A DNA stretch of 64,000 nt from Aminipila terrae (GTDB lineage: Bacteria; Bacillota; Clostridia; Peptostreptococcales; Anaerovoracaceae): contig NZ_CP047591.1 of the NCBI RefSeq assembly GCF_010120715.1, positions 1,922,001-1,986,000 on the forward strand. Direction: 5' to 3'. This document shows positions 43,998 to 52,407 of the stretch, in pieces. The first letter of the stretch is position 1; every line of letters starts with the position of its first letter. The notes beneath the pieces are model-generated. The model worked only from the letters and a program-made list of their open reading frames with translations. It searched no databases and had not been told where the DNA came from. Both the position numbers and the translations under genes were made by a program.

Positions 43998-44010
43998 TTT
44001 GATAATCAAA
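43998..44010. promoter_or_regulatory. FabT-like operator TTTGAT-A-ATCAAA
   Basis: A perfect 13-base palindrome at about +7 relative to the predicted start. It closely matches the FabT (MarR family) site known from streptococci and lactococci (TTTGATTATCAAA-type). The MarR domain at 49837 is the obvious candidate to bind it. Repression by blocking the promoter is inferred. Confidence 0.72.
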
Positions 44011-44046
44011 ATAAATATTCATATAAATTTTAAAAGGAGGCTGTAA

Positions 44047-45051
44047 TTGGGAATTACTATAAAAAATGCCGGAAAGGCAGTGCCAGAGCTAATAGTAAAA
44101 AATGACGATTTAAATAGATTTGTAGAGACAGATAATGAATGGATTGTTGCAAGGACCGGAATTCAGGAAAGAAGAGTTGCTACCACTGAATCCGGAGTGG
44201 ATTTAGCCGTTGCTGCAGCAAAACTGGCCCTTGATGGGGAAAATTATGATGAAATAGGCCTTGTTATTGTGGCAACAGTTACACCTGACAAACTGGTTCC
44301 TTCCATGGGGGCTCTTGTAAAGAAAGAGCTGGGACTTGCTAATGCCGTTGCTTTTGATATTAGCACTGCCTGCAGTGGATTTATCTACGGAGTATGGATT
44401 GCGGAAGCACTGATGAAAAATGGTATGGTCAGCAAAGTAAATGGTGTGACTACAAATACCATCAGGAAGGCTTTGATTATAGGGGTGGAACGGTTAAGCA
44501 GAATTGTTGACTGGTCAGACAGAAGCACATGTATTCTTTTTGGGGACGGAGCAGGTGCTGCATTGCTGGAAGACAATCCTAATGAAAAAGGTATACTGGC
44601 CTCTTTTGTAAAAAATTATGATGATATGACGGATTCTTTAACTTGCGGAATGGAATATAGGAAAACACCGTTTACAGATGAAGAACGGGATAATCCTGAA
44701 AAACAGGCGTTATCTATGCAAGGAAGCCAGGTATTTAAATTTGCGGTGAACGCCATAGGTGAGGTTATGGAAAAATCTTTAGAACTGGCAGGACTGACAG
44801 CTGATGATATTGCGTACTTTGTACCCCATCAGGCAAATTTGAGAATTATTTCTTCGGCAGCTAAAAAATTTAAACAGCCTATAGAAAAGTTTCAGATTAG
44901 TTTAAGTGAGACAGGAAATGTGTCTGCTGCAAGCGTACCAATGGCATTGTATGATATAATGGATACGGAAAAATTAAAAAAGGGCGATAAGATAATGCTT
45001 ATGGGCTTTGGCGGAGGCCTCAGTGCAGGGGCAGTAATCTTTGAAGTGTAA
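44047..45051 (+). CDS. fabH: beta-ketoacyl-ACP synthase III
   Basis: Starts fatty acid synthesis by condensing acetyl-CoA with malonyl-ACP. TTG start at 44047, six bases after AAAGGAGG. The 334-residue protein has the catalytic Cys in ISTACSGF (C109), His in VPHQANLRI and Asn in SETGNVSAASVP. An insert of about ten residues (around 127-140, VSKVNGVTTNTIR) sits before the LIIGVERLSRIVDW strand, not seen in typical FabH. First gene of the cluster. Confidence 0.95.
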   Translation: MGITIKNAGKAVPELIVKNDDLNRFVETDNEWIVARTGIQERRVATTESGVDLAVAAAKLALDGENYDEIGLVIVATVTPDKLVPSMGALVKKELGLANAVAFDISTACSGFIYGVWIAEALMKNGMVSKVNGVTTNTIRKALIIGVERLSRIVDWSDRSTCILFGDGAGAALLEDNPNEKGILASFVKNYDDMTDSLTCGMEYRKTPFTDEERDNPEKQALSMQGSQVFKFAVNAIGEVMEKSLELAGLTADDIAYFVPHQANLRIISSAAKKFKQPIEKFQISLSETGNVSAASVPMALYDIMDTEKLKKGDKIMLMGFGGGLSAGAVIFEV

Positions 45052-45071
45052 TAAATCAGGAGGAATATTTA

Positions 45072-46016
45072 ATGAACGATATATGTCAGATCTTAGGAAC
45101 AGAATATCCGATTATTCAGGGGGCGATGGCAAGAATTGCAGAGAGTTCACTGGCAGCAGCAGTAAGTAATGGTGGCGGACTTGGCATAATTGCCAGTGGA
45201 GGATACGATGCAGACTGGCTGAGAGATGAAATAAAAAAGGTGAGAAGCCTTACGGATAAACCTTTTGGAGTAAACCTTATGCTCCTCATGCCCAATATAG
45301 ACGAACTGATTAAGGTTGTTTGTGAAGAAAAAGTTCCTGTTGTTACAACTGGAGCCGGAAATCCCGGTAAATATATGAAGGAACTGAAAGAAGCTGGAAT
45401 AAAAGTGATTCCTGTGGTTGCTTCTGTAGCGCTGGCAATCAGAGTTGAGAGAGCTGGTGCGGATGCAATTATTGCTGAAGGAACGGAAGCTGGAGGGCAT
45501 ATTGGTGAAATCGCAACTATGGCTCTGACTCCTCAGGTGGCAGACGCCGTGTCTATACCGGTGCTTGCTGCTGGTGGAATAGCGGACGGCAGAGGAGTTG
45601 CGGCAGCTTATATGCTTGGAGCAAAAGGCGTTCAGGTTGGAACAAGATTTGTAGTTGCAAAGGAATGCATTGTTTCACAAAACTATAAGGATGCAATCAT
45701 TAAGGCTAAGGATACAGATACCTGTGCCACAGGAAGATCTACGGGGCATCCGGTAAGGGTTATTAAGAATAAGCTGGCCAGAGAAATTCTTGCAATAGAA
45801 AAATCAAGTGTAGGTGATGAAGTGCAGGCTGCCATTGATAAGGTTGGCATTGGAGCACTAGGCGCAGCGGTATTTGATGGTGATGTTGAACATGGATCGG
45901 TTATGTCCGGGCAGATTGCAGGCATGGTCAGGAAAGAGCAGCCTGCTGCGGAAATGATTAAAGAGATGTTTGAAGAGGCGAAAATGATTTATAGCGACAG
46001 AGCTTCTTTATTTTAG
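45072..46016 (+). CDS. fabK: enoyl-ACP reductase II (FMN)
   Basis: FMN-dependent last step of each elongation cycle, replacing FabI. The 314-residue TIM-barrel protein has the family blocks YPIIQGAMARIAE, GGLGIIASGG, EGTEAGGHIGE and GAKGVQVGTRFVVAKE. It is the authentic FabK; a longer relative is fused to a regulator at 49837. AGGAGG precedes the ATG. Sits between fabH and fabD as in many Firmicutes. Confidence 0.93.
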   Translation: MNDICQILGTEYPIIQGAMARIAESSLAAAVSNGGGLGIIASGGYDADWLRDEIKKVRSLTDKPFGVNLMLLMPNIDELIKVVCEEKVPVVTTGAGNPGKYMKELKEAGIKVIPVVASVALAIRVERAGADAIIAEGTEAGGHIGEIATMALTPQVADAVSIPVLAAGGIADGRGVAAAYMLGAKGVQVGTRFVVAKECIVSQNYKDAIIKAKDTDTCATGRSTGHPVRVIKNKLAREILAIEKSSVGDEVQAAIDKVGIGALGAAVFDGDVEHGSVMSGQIAGMVRKEQPAAEMIKEMFEEAKMIYSDRASLF

Positions 46017-46031
46017 GAGGTTATGAGGAAT

Positions 46032-47027
46032 ATGAAAATTGGTTTGATATTTGCCGGGCAGGGAGCCCAGTATACTGGTATGGGTAAGGAACTTTATGAC
46101 TATTCCAGGAAAGCTAAGGAAGTAATGGATTTAGCAGGTGAACAGGTTAAGGAATGGTGTTTTGAGGGTACTAAGGAAATGCTCAGGCAAACTCATATAA
46201 CACAGCCTTGTGTTTATACGGTCACAATGGCAGCTTATGAAGCTCTGATGGAGGAAATAGAAAAACAGGATGCATCACTGTTTGATTCCATTGAAATTGA
46301 AGGATTAGCAGGCTTCAGCCTGGGTGAATATGCAGCTTTGACTGCAGCAGGAACCATCAATGATATAAGAAAAGGAATGGACATTGTTACTAAAAGAGGT
46401 ACCTGGATGAATGAAGCTGGACTGGGAGAAGATGGTGTACAAAGGGGCAGTATGGTTGCAGCTTTTGGGGCAAGACAGGAAATTCTGGACTGTGTAGCTG
46501 ACGTGAAAGAGGATGGAATCCTCCAGGGAGTAAATTTTAACTCCCCGGTTCAGACGGTAGTTGCAGGAGATAAGGAGTCTTTAGAAAGATTTAAGGCAGA
46601 AGCAAAGGCCAGAAAAATAAAAGCAATCCCACTTAGTGTTGGTACAGCATTTCATAGTGAAATGATGGAACCTGCAGCGACAAAACTTCAGAATCTTCTT
46701 ATGGAATGCGAATTAAAAGCCCCTAACAAAAGAGTTTACTCAGATGTGACAGCGGAAGACATGATGAAGGGCACAGAAGAAATGGATGAGGCCGGAGTAA
46801 GCAGGTTTATTGCTGAATTAATGGGTAAACAGGCCATGAGCCCTGTTTACTGGCAGGAAATAATAGAGAACATGGTAGCTGACGGCGTTGAGTGTGTTAT
46901 TGAAATTGGACCGGGAACCACTCTATGCGGCATTGTTAAGAAGATAAAACATGATATGATTACATTGAATGTTCAAGATATGGAGAGCTTACAACATACT
47001 GTGAAAACATTGATTGAAAATAAATAG
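46032..47027 (+). CDS. fabD: malonyl-CoA:ACP transacylase
   Basis: Loads malonate onto ACP. Start at ATG 46032 (MKIGLIFAGQGAQ), 11 bases after AGGAGG; the ATG at 46023 is only two bases from that site. 331 residues. The active serine is in AGFSLGEYAAL (GxSxG) and the catalytic His in GTAFHSEMM; QTHITQPCVY holds another conserved block. No acpP gene is found in the cluster. Confidence 0.95.
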   Translation: MKIGLIFAGQGAQYTGMGKELYDYSRKAKEVMDLAGEQVKEWCFEGTKEMLRQTHITQPCVYTVTMAAYEALMEEIEKQDASLFDSIEIEGLAGFSLGEYAALTAAGTINDIRKGMDIVTKRGTWMNEAGLGEDGVQRGSMVAAFGARQEILDCVADVKEDGILQGVNFNSPVQTVVAGDKESLERFKAEAKARKIKAIPLSVGTAFHSEMMEPAATKLQNLLMECELKAPNKRVYSDVTAEDMMKGTEEMDEAGVSRFIAELMGKQAMSPVYWQEIIENMVADGVECVIEIGPGTTLCGIVKKIKHDMITLNVQDMESLQHTVKTLIENK

Positions 47028-47058
47028 AAGCTCCCAGTTATAGATTCGGAGGTAAAAA

Positions 47059-47799
47059 ATGTTAAAAGGTAAAAGTGCGATTATTACTGGAGGGGTCAGA
47101 GGTATTGGCAGAGCCATAGCGGAAGCATTTTGCAGGAATGGAGCAGATGTACTTTTATGTTACAGAAGCAATGATGCAGCAGCGGAAAAGACTCAGGATG
47201 AACTAGCCCAATATGGAACAAAAGTAGAGATTCTCAAAGGCGATGTGGCAGACCCAGAATTCGCAACAGAGGCTATTGCCAAAGCTAAGGAAAATTTTGG
47301 GAAAATTGATATTTTAGTAAACAATGCAGGTATTACAAAAGACAAACTTCTTATCCAGATGAAGGGCGATGACTTTGACTCTGTTGTGGATACAAACTTA
47401 AAAGGCTCTTTCTATTTTCTGAAAGCAGCCAGCAGTGTAATGATTAAACAAAGAGCAGGAAGTATTATAAATCTTTCTTCTGTGGTGGGGGTAAAGGGAA
47501 ATCCCGGACAGGTTAATTATGCAGCTTCAAAGGCAGGAGTTATTGGAATGACCATGGCTGCAGCCAAAGAGCTTGGAAGAAGAAATGTGAGAGTGAACGC
47601 AATTGCCCCTGGATTTATAGAGACAGACATGACAGATGAACTAAATGATTCCCAAAAGGCTAAGATGAATGAGGTTATCAGCCTTGGAAGAATGGGATCC
47701 CCAGAGGATGTGGCAAACTTAGCCCTGTTCCTGGCCAGTGACATGTCAGCCTATATAACGGCACAGACTATATGTATTGACGGTGGAATGAGTATTTAA
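47059..47799 (+). CDS. fabG: 3-oxoacyl-ACP reductase
   Basis: NADPH-dependent ketoreductase, 246 residues. Short-chain dehydrogenase features: GGVRGIGRAIAEAF nucleotide loop (about residues 12-25), NNAGITKD, the catalytic Ser of NLSSVVG and the YAASKAG (Tyr-Lys) motif. GGAGG precedes the ATG. Confidence 0.96.
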   Translation: MLKGKSAIITGGVRGIGRAIAEAFCRNGADVLLCYRSNDAAAEKTQDELAQYGTKVEILKGDVADPEFATEAIAKAKENFGKIDILVNNAGITKDKLLIQMKGDDFDSVVDTNLKGSFYFLKAASSVMIKQRAGSIINLSSVVGVKGNPGQVNYAASKAGVIGMTMAAAKELGRRNVRVNAIAPGFIETDMTDELNDSQKAKMNEVISLGRMGSPEDVANLALFLASDMSAYITAQTICIDGGMSI

Positions 47800-47830
47800 A
47801 ATAATACAATATAATATTTTGGAGGAAATT

Positions 47831-49068
47831 ATGAAAAGAGTTGTTATAACCGGACTAGGAGCAGTTACACCAGTAGGTAATAATACTGCTGACTTTTGGG
47901 AAGGTATTAAAAATGGCAAGAATGGTATAGATAAGATTACGATATTAGATACTACTTACCAGAAAGCTAAACTGGGCGGAGAAGTGAAAGGCTTTGAATA
48001 TGAAGATAAAAGGGCGGCCAAGAGACTGGACCGGTCTTCCCAGTTTGGACTTACTGCAGCTAAAGAGGCTATGCAGGATAGTGGAATTGTAAGCGGAGAA
48101 AATGTTGATCCTCACAGATTTGGAGTTGTAGCCGGTACGGGTATCGGTGGCGTTATGACATTGGAAGAGGAATCAAAAAAGGCAGCCCTTAAAGGAGATG
48201 AAAAAGGTTACTCCAGAGTATCTGCATTGCTGGTTCCCATGGTAATTCCAAATATTCTGGCAGGTAATATATCTATTGCTGTTCAGGCAAAGGCAACCAG
48301 CATTGGTGTTGTAACTGCATGCTCAGCAGGAACACATAGTATTGGAGAAGCCTTTAGATACATTAAACACGGCTATGCCGATGTAATGCTTGCAGGGGGG
48401 CTGAAGCGGCATTTTCACCAGTATGCTTTGCAGGATTTGCAAACATGACGGCTCTGTCTACAAGAACAGATAAAGACAGATGCTCCACTCCATTCGACAA
48501 GGAAAGAGATGGGTTTGTCATGGGTGAAGGTTCTGGATTCCTTGTTTTAGAGGAAATGGAGCATGCCCTTGAAAGAGGCGCAAAAATATATGGTGAAGTT
48601 GTGGGCTATGGAACTACCTGTGATGCCTATCATGTAACATCCCCATCTCCAGCTGGAGAAGGTGCAGCAGCTGCAATGCAGATGGCTATAGATGAAGCGG
48701 GGATTAACGGTGAGAGCGTGGATTATATTAACGCCCATGGAACTGGAACTCCATATAATGATGAATTTGAAACCAAAGCTATTAAAATAGTTTTCGGTAA
48801 TGATACAAAGGTACCTGTAAGTTCAACCAAAAGTATGACAGGGCATTTGCTTGGTGCCGCAGGAGCTATTGAAGCCGTTATTTGTGCTAAAGCTCTTGAA
48901 GATAATTTTGTCCCACCGACTATTAATTATAAAGTTCCTGATGAGAAGCTGGATCTTGACTATGTACCAAACGTAGGAAGAGAGAAAGAACTGAACTTTG
49001 TTATGTCAAATTCCCTGGGATTTGGCGGACATAATGGAACTGTCTTATTTAAGAAGTTTGTAAAATAA
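47831..49068 (+). CDS. fabF: beta-ketoacyl-ACP synthase II, frameshifted by one base
   Basis: Elongating condensing enzyme. Start ATG 47831, after GGAGG. Catalytic Cys is in VTACSAGTHSIG, the two His in AHGTGTPYND and SMTGHLLGAAG, giving about 412 residues after repair. The frame is lost in GGGGGG (48395-48400): restoring one G gives AGGAEAAFSPVCFAGFANMT and continues to 49068. Because FabF is normally essential here and the downstream half shows no decay, a sequence error is most likely. Confidence 0.93.
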
Positions 49069-49393
49069 ATGGTGGCTGTGGATTTGCATGTGGATGCCTG
49101 CTTATACTTATAAGTTTAATTTGGTTTTGAGGCTTTTAACCAAACAGAAAATCTGCAATTTTAAAGTTATTATAATGAAATTTATGAGGTATACATTAGA
49201 GGGTTGAAAAGGTTAATAAAATGGTAACGCAAATAAAAATATATTTAATCTGAAATCTGAAAATGAGGCTTTAATATACAAAAAAATAAATTTTGTGGTA
49301 ATATATTAAAATGTGTGTAGAAAATAATAACAGAGCATAAACCACAAGCAAATCCAGCAAATTGTTTATGGAACTCGGAAAGGAACAAACAAT
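49069..49393. other. intergenic region fabF-fabZ, no gene seen
   Basis: 325 AT-rich bases with a 7-bp inverted repeat TTTGGTT / AACCAAA (49120-49144) and a possible -10 (TAATAT near 49300). No accB-like or acpP-like frame was found. fabZ may have its own promoter. Confidence 0.4.
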
Positions 49394-49819
49394 ATGTTAA
49401 TGAACAGAGAACAGATTATGGAAATAATTCCCCATAGAGATCCGTTCCTTTTAATTGATGAAATTGAAGAAATGGAAGAAGGTAAAAGCATTACAGCTAT
49501 AAAGCATGTAAACGAAAAAGAGTATTATTTTGCAGGTCATTTTCCACAGGAAAAGGTGATGCCAGGCGTATTAATTGTAGAAGCACTGGCACAGGCCGGG
49601 GCTGTTGCTATTTTATCCATGCCAGAGCACCGTGGAAAAATTGCTTATTTTGGAGGGATAAAGGAAGCCAGATTCCGTCAAAAGGTTTATCCTGGAGACA
49701 CTCTGCGCCTGCATGTAGAACTGGACCGTCTTCGCAGCAGCTCTGGAAAAGGAGTAGCAACGGCTTATTTAGGTGAAAAAGTAGCCTGTAAATGTGAAAT
49801 TACTTTTGCTATAGGCTAA
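49394..49819 (+). CDS. fabZ: 3-hydroxyacyl-ACP dehydratase
   Basis: Hot-dog dehydratase, 141 residues. The catalytic His is in AGHFPQEKVMPG and Glu in VEALAQAGA; the N-terminal IIPHRDPFLLID block is also typical. The start could be the ATG at 49394 or, two codons later, at 49400. It is 17 bases from the MarR fusion gene. Confidence 0.95.
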   Translation: MLMNREQIMEIIPHRDPFLLIDEIEEMEEGKSITAIKHVNEKEYYFAGHFPQEKVMPGVLIVEALAQAGAVAILSMPEHRGKIAYFGGIKEARFRQKVYPGDTLRLHVELDRLRSSSGKGVATAYLGEKVACKCEITFAIG

Positions 49820-49836
49820 CAGACAAGGAGCGGAAG

Positions 49837-51357
49837 GTGGAAAGAAATATAAAGCTAAATGAAATACTCGTCAGCCTTATGAATAGTGTTTTAAAGGTTG
49901 AAGAACAGTCAATAAAAGAATCAGGTAATATTGACCTTTCTATTACAGAAATTCACACTCTTGAAGCTATCGGAGTCGGGAAATTAAAAACAATGACTCA
50001 GGTAGCAGGTTCCTTAAAAATTAGTGTCAGCACATTGACAGTAGCAATAAATAAGCTGGTAAAGAAAGGGTATGTGGACAGATGTAGAATTCCTGAGGAC
50101 AGAAGAATAGTGAAAATTGGACTTACGGATGCAGGAATTAATGTAGTTGAAGAGCACCAGGCTTTTCATAACAATATGATTAAAGATATTACAGGGAATA
50201 TGGCGGACTCTGAAATAGATGTACTCTTAAAATCATTAGAGGGGTTAAGAGACTTTTTCAGAATGCAGCTTATAAAACCTGTTAGAAGCGAGGGACCTAT
50301 GGAACTTAAACCAATGGATTTGAATGGATTAGAAATACCTGTGCCTATATTTCAGGGAGGCATGGGCATAGGAATTTCTATGTGGAAACTGGCAGCTGCG
50401 GTAGCAAAATGCGGAGGTGTTGGCATTATATCTGCAGCACAGCCGGGATATACGGAAGAAGATTTTTATGCAGATCCTTTGTCAGCCAATGTCAGAGCTA
50501 TAAAAAGGCAGGTTGAACTGGCAGTGGATGCAGTTAAAGATATACCGGGAGCAGGTCCTATTGGTATAAATATGATGTGTGTAGGCAGAAACTATGATGA
50601 AATAATAAAAGCTGCTGTTGAAGCAGGGGCAAAAGTTATTGTTTCAGGAGCAGGGCTTCCTACCTCCCTTCCAGGTATAGTAAAGGGAAAAGACGTAAAG
50701 CTGATTCCAATCGTTTCATCAGCCAGGGCAGCAGGCCTGATTATAAGAAGCTGGGCTAAAAAACATAACAGAATGCCCGATGCTTTTGTGTTTGAAGGAC
50801 CAAAAGCAGGAGGCCATTTGGGTTACAAAGAAGAGCAGCTAGAAATTGCTGATGAAAATTTTTATAAAATACTTATGGAGATAAAAGCTGAAATATCAAG
50901 TATTCCTGAATGCAAGCTAATTGTGGGAGGCGGCATTTTTACAAAGGAAGATGTACAGATGGCATTATCTTATGGTGCAGATGGGGTGCAGGTTGGAACT
51001 AGGTTTGTAGCAACAGAAGAATGCGATGCACCGGAAACCTTCAAACAGGCATATGTTAATTGTACCAAAAGTGATATCACTATTATAAAGAGTCCTGTTG
51101 GCATGCCTGGCAGAGCCATAAGAAATAAGTTTGTTACAGAAATAGCCGAAAGACAAGAAAAGCTTCCCATTGATCGTTGCAATGGATGCATGACGGCATG
51201 CAACCCAAAAGTGGCCCCCTATTGTATCACTGAGGCACTGATAGCAGCGGCAAATGGAGATGCGGAAAATGGCCTTATCTTCTGTGGAAGCAATGCTCAT
51301 TTAGTAGATAAAATAGAAAAGGTCAGCGATATATTTGCAGAGCTGACAGGAAAATAA
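49837..51357 (+). CDS. MarR (FabT-like) domain fused to FabK/nitronate-monooxygenase-like enzyme
   Basis: A 506-residue fusion. GTG start at 49837, six bases after CAAGGAG. Residues 1 to about 150 are a MarR winged-helix domain (LSITEIHTLEAIG, SVSTLTVAINKLVKKGYVDRCRIPEDRRIVKIGLTDAG). Residues about 160-506 are an FMN-type FabK/2-nitropropane dioxygenase barrel (VPIFQGGMGIGIS, GPKAGGHLG, VGGGIFTKEDV, GADGVQVGTRFVATEE) ending in a cysteine cluster CNGCMTACNPKVAPYC (about 455-470). It closes the fab cluster. I infer that it represses the cluster at the operator at 43998 and senses a fatty acid intermediate, FMN state or redox. The frame is continuous, with no indel at the junction. Confidence 0.92.
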   Translation: MERNIKLNEILVSLMNSVLKVEEQSIKESGNIDLSITEIHTLEAIGVGKLKTMTQVAGSLKISVSTLTVAINKLVKKGYVDRCRIPEDRRIVKIGLTDAGINVVEEHQAFHNNMIKDITGNMADSEIDVLLKSLEGLRDFFRMQLIKPVRSEGPMELKPMDLNGLEIPVPIFQGGMGIGISMWKLAAAVAKCGGVGIISAAQPGYTEEDFYADPLSANVRAIKRQVELAVDAVKDIPGAGPIGINMMCVGRNYDEIIKAAVEAGAKVIVSGAGLPTSLPGIVKGKDVKLIPIVSSARAAGLIIRSWAKKHNRMPDAFVFEGPKAGGHLGYKEEQLEIADENFYKILMEIKAEISSIPECKLIVGGGIFTKEDVQMALSYGADGVQVGTRFVATEECDAPETFKQAYVNCTKSDITIIKSPVGMPGRAIRNKFVTEIAERQEKLPIDRCNGCMTACNPKVAPYCITEALIAAANGDAENGLIFCGSNAHLVDKIEKVSDIFAELTGK

Positions 51358-51371
51358 TATGATTTTCAAGG

Positions 51372-51408
51372 TCCCAGTGTGAGGTGTATTTCACACTGGG
51401 ATTTTTAA
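51372..51408 (+). terminator. terminator of the fab cluster
   Basis: 11-bp stem TCCCAGTGTGA / TCACACTGGGA, then TTTTTAATT. The remaining bases to 51725 show no gene. Confidence 0.85.
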
Positions 51409-51725
51409 TTATGTAAAAACATTATATATAAATTCTGCAGAAAATCACATTTCATGTAGCTTAGACAACATTTCATACAGAATGTATTGATTAAAGTTAG
51501 AAAAGAAGATACAGTATCGATTCAACTGTCTTTTTATTTTCCACTTCGTTAAGTTATGCCATAGGTCTGGCAGGTAACAATTATAGGGGCCCAGAGAATC
51601 ACGGTGGAGGCTCTGGATATTGGAATCATATACATGCAAATCTGCACCCTAAAACACATATTTGGTTCTTTAGTTAGTTTTTTCATTATTAAATTAATTT
51701 GATTTTTTAGAGAAGGGATACAATT

Positions 51726-52226
51726 ATGAAAAAAAGGACATACAAACTTACAACTAAAATTATGGAAAAAGAGAAACATATATCATTATTTAATATATGC
51801 TTTAAAAATTCAGATTACTTTTCATTAACAATAAATTATGATGATAAAGATGATATCAAAATATGTAAGCTCCGAGAATGTATAAAAGAAATGCAACAAT
51901 GGCTGTTATATGATTTTAAAACTCACCATTGGCATTGTTTTTATGTCACTTTAGAAAAACCCTTGAATATATTTGTTTTTAAATCTAATAAAAATACACA
52001 ACAAATTATATTAAAATATTTCCCCGATATTTTTTTAGATAGTTTGCACAGTGGTGATATTTGTTTTTTTTATCGAAATGAAATAATTTTAGGTACTGTA
52101 TCACATGAACATATTTGTAATTTGTATCCTACAACACAAAAAATGTTAGAAGAATTTTTAGAATGGGGAAACTGGCAAGAAATTGAATTCTTATTTGAAG
52201 AGTCTGTTAAATTACAGTTAGAATAA
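51726..52226 (+). CDS. AT-rich orphan protein, function unknown
   Basis: A 166-residue protein with no family I recognise. It is very rich in Phe, Ile, Lys, Asn, Tyr and in AT-rich codons, unlike the genes on either side, which suggests transfer or a fast-evolving accessory gene. No signal, membrane segment or catalytic motif is visible; a HHWHC-type cluster of aromatics and Cys (about 60-66) could be structural. A ribosome site (AGAAGGG) precedes the ATG and a hairpin follows, so expression is plausible. Confidence 0.6.
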   Translation: MKKRTYKLTTKIMEKEKHISLFNICFKNSDYFSLTINYDDKDDIKICKLRECIKEMQQWLLYDFKTHHWHCFYVTLEKPLNIFVFKSNKNTQQIILKYFPDIFLDSLHSGDICFFYRNEIILGTVSHEHICNLYPTTQKMLEEFLEWGNWQEIEFLFEESVKLQLE

Positions 52227-52252
52227 TAACCATAAAGACATATGCTGATGAG

Positions 52253-52297
52253 AAAACCTCTTTAGTTAAACAGAAGTTTAGCAAAAGAGGTTTTTGC
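52253..52297 (+). terminator. terminator after the AT-rich orphan
   Basis: Stem AAAACCTCTTT / AAAGAGGTTTT with a 20-base loop, then TTGCTATTG. Confidence 0.65.
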
Positions 52298-52407
52298 TAT
52301 TGTCCTTTTTTCTCCTCGATTTTTTATTGTGGCTAAAAGAGAAAGCCTTTGATATACTTAATATGTTATAGGATGATGAAAGTAGAAATAAGGAAAAGGC
52401 TAAGAAT

